Positions 62,495 through 64,000 of a DNA stretch of 64,000 nucleotides are shown in pieces. The notes under the pieces were generated by a model. The model searched no databases and was not told where the DNA came from. It worked only from the letters and a program-made list of their open reading frames with translations. A program made the translations under genes and the position numbers. Where the stretch lies: assembly GCF_963666255.1 (NCBI RefSeq), contig NZ_OY762656.1:62001-126000 (forward strand). Direction: 5' to 3'. Every line of letters begins with the position of its first letter. Positions within the stretch are counted from its first letter, which is position 1. This stretch comes from an uncultured Propionivibrio sp. (lineage in GTDB: Bacteria > Pseudomonadota > Gammaproteobacteria > Burkholderiales > Rhodocyclaceae).

Positions 62495-63397
62495 TCACGC
62501 CGACAGGGCTGCGATCGCCGCGAGCAAGGTGTTGCGCGCGACACCAGGCCAGCGCGGGTCATTCACGAACGCCTGAAGCCGGCGCCCGGCGGCAAGAAGC
62601 CGGCGGCCATCGCGCAATACGTCCGCCAGCGTTTCGGCAAACCGGTCCTTCGGAATGAAAATCACGCCACTGTGTTCCCATGACGCGACTTCGGAGTGCA
62701 CTGACGTTTCCGAGAGGATCGGTATTCCCATCGCGGCAGGGCGCAAACAGCGAATTGTCTCGAACACCTCGGACTGAAATCCGTGAATATTGAGTACGCC
62801 GGCGCAGTCCATCAGGACAGGTGTCAGGTTGGCCCCGTAGGCACCGGAAAAACACTTGAGATTGACGCCATGGCGAGCAATGTCCTTCAAGCGCTCGATA
62901 CGGTCCCCCAATCCGGTTGATCCGTAGAACGCAAGATCGTGCCGGATCGCCACGCTGTCATAGGGCACCGTATGTTCCCGGGCAAAGCTCGGGTCCGGCA
63001 GCAGCGGAAATTCGAAACAGCGGGCCCCCTTGCCGAACACGGCCTTGAGCTTCGTGATGTTACCGACGTTGTAATCCAGGCTGACATAGTCCCCCAGCAG
63101 GCTCAGGTATTCATCGGTAATCCACGACGATTCACCGGCGAGCTGTTCGGTATTGAATATGATCGTGTTCTGCGGCGAGCTGATTTGCCGGACGTCGACA
63201 AGACTGGCCGTTCCCGGCATTTGCAGACCGAAAAGAATATTGATCTGCCCCGGATCGATGACGTTGAACGACATGGCCGTCCGAAAGCCTGCGCGTTGCA
63301 AGAGGCTATTGACCGAACGCACCGTGTCGTCGAGCACATACGGAAGCTCAAGCGGGGGACGCTTGAGCAGTACCAGATTGATCAACTTGTCATCCAT
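62495..63397 (-). CDS. Glycosyltransferase-like protein
   Basis: A 300-residue protein, convergent with the Sel1 gene. N-terminal segments (INLVLLKRPPLELPYVLDDT) precede a region NTIIFNTEQLAGESSWITDE. The C-terminal GVLNIHGFQSEVFETIRCLR, then PILSETS and HSGVIFIPKDRFAETLADVL resemble GT-B donor domains with an E near the end. Assignment is moderate. It is probably in an operon with the downstream-lying GT2 gene. Confidence 0.6.
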   Translation of the reverse strand: MDDKLINLVLLKRPPLELPYVLDDTVRSVNSLLQRAGFRTAMSFNVIDPGQINILFGLQMPGTASLVDVRQISSPQNTIIFNTEQLAGESSWITDEYLSLLGDYVSLDYNVGNITKLKAVFGKGARCFEFPLLPDPSFAREHTVPYDSVAIRHDLAFYGSTGLGDRIERLKDIARHGVNLKCFSGAYGANLTPVLMDCAGVLNIHGFQSEVFETIRCLRPAAMGIPILSETSVHSEVASWEHSGVIFIPKDRFAETLADVLRDGRRLLAAGRRLQAFVNDPRWPGVARNTLLAAIAALSA

Positions 63398-63464
63398 CGA
63401 TACCCCCGCGGATTCACGTCATCCCCGTCGGCACCCACCACGGCAGGGCTATCCTTGCCTGACA

Positions 63465-64000
63465 TCACAGCAGGTCTTCCGACACCCCGACCCCCAGGCT
63501 CGCCAGCACGCGCCCCCGGGCACTGCGTATCTGACTGTCGGACGACGGCCACTTGCGATAAATCGACAGGAAATCCAATGCATAGACCATGGCCTTGTCG
63601 GCAGGATTATTCCGGCTTTCGCCTTCGGCCAGATGCACGACCGGACCGCGCAGCGGAACATGCCGGAAATTCAGGCGCGATCCGCTCTTCAGCGAGATGA
63701 GCCACTCCCAGTCCTCGTGCGTGGCCAGGCGCGTGTCAAAGGGAAAGGCTTTCGCCGTGGCCGCCGGCAGCAACAGGGAATTGACCGGAATGAAGTTTCC
63801 GATAAAGAGATAGTCCGAAGCTGTCTTCGACTGGTCAACGAACTCCCGGCGCAACTCGACGGGCAAGGCCTGATCCCGGCTTTCGGAAAGCCTCGTAAAG
63901 TCAAAATAGAGTATCGCGCCGTGATCGCCCAGATACGCTGACGCGTTGGCGAGGTAGTCCGGCTCGAAGCTGTCGTCATCGTCAAGAAAACAGAGCCACT
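63465..64000 (-). CDS. Glycosyltransferase family 2-type protein (C-terminal fragment)
   Basis: The gene enters from the right edge. The visible part starts WLCFLDDDDSFEPDYLANAS, the DxD-type metal site of GT2 enzymes, continues with FIGNFIPVNSLLLPAATAKA and the acceptor-side THEDWEWLISLKSGSRL (ED-W motif), then ends ASLGVGVSEDLL. Upstream residues and start lie outside the window. It probably builds a surface polysaccharide or glycan. Confidence 0.8.
   Translation of the reverse strand, partial: WLCFLDDDDSFEPDYLANASAYLGDHGAILYFDFTRLSESRDQALPVELRREFVDQSKTASDYLFIGNFIPVNSLLLPAATAKAFPFDTRLATHEDWEWLISLKSGSRLNFRHVPLRGPVVHLAEGESRNNPADKAMVYALDFLSIYRKWPSSDSQIRSARGRVLASLGVGVSEDLL

Overview
The window reads as a stretch of chromosome from a high-GC betaproteobacterium. 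Rhodocyclales (the Azospira, Dechloromonas or Propionivibrio neighbourhood) is the most likely placement. This is an inference from gene content (ilvBN, YeiE/YeiH, YbaL, two dicarboxylate-type TRAP systems, tartrate/malate dehydrogenase) and from C-rich codon choice; no rRNA or other phylogenetic marker lies in the window. No phage, insertion sequence or CRISPR array was seen.

Layout. 1-21.4 kb is mostly housekeeping: the leuC start, an MFS transporter, aroC, a DegP/MucD protease, threonine aldolase, a FecR-domain/OmpA lipoprotein pair, a QseBC-type two-component system, yeiH with its divergent LysR regulator, ilvBN with an intact-looking attenuator and Val/Leu-rich leader peptide, a YbaL-type antiporter, a FucU/RbsD protein, pepN, tpx, a flavin reductase and an AmiD-like amidase. 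21.4-39.2 kb is a catabolic/uptake region: a LysR regulator with tartrate/D-malate dehydrogenase, argC, a LacI regulator with two perfect operator copies in front of a 2-hydroxyacid dehydrogenase and a TRAP transporter (dctPQM), then a large octapeptide-repeat secreted protein, then a second TRAP transporter (dctQMP) divergent from an OmpR/EnvZ-type two-component system. 39.3-52.9 kb holds tRNA-Ser, lysC, a small XRE regulator with nested palindromes, a radical SAM protein, a QueD homologue, a PAPS-reductase-family protein, a TPR/glycosyltransferase-like protein, a FlxA-like protein, a LysR regulator, a remnant REC domain, a hybrid sensor kinase, tRNA-Thr and a diguanylate cyclase. 53.0-62.5 kb is a tight type I secretion operon, followed by convergent glycosyltransferase-type genes running off the end.

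Most unusual content. (1) The secretion operon encodes an outer-membrane TolC/NodT-type lipoprotein fused in one frame to four SPOR (peptidoglycan-binding) modules, overlapping an ABC exporter with a degenerate C39-like domain, then HlyD, then an 843-residue Sel1-repeat protein. (2) About 20 kb upstream lies a 969-residue protein made of 83 exact octapeptides followed by a block of calcium-loop motifs; its gene carries nested 24-bp and 240-bp repeats. It is a plausible, unproven client of that exporter. (3) Several cis-regulatory arrays can be read directly: the ilvB attenuator, the paired LacI operators, the GATACAT sites in front of the second TRAP system, and a hairpin over the FlxA-like gene's ribosome binding site.
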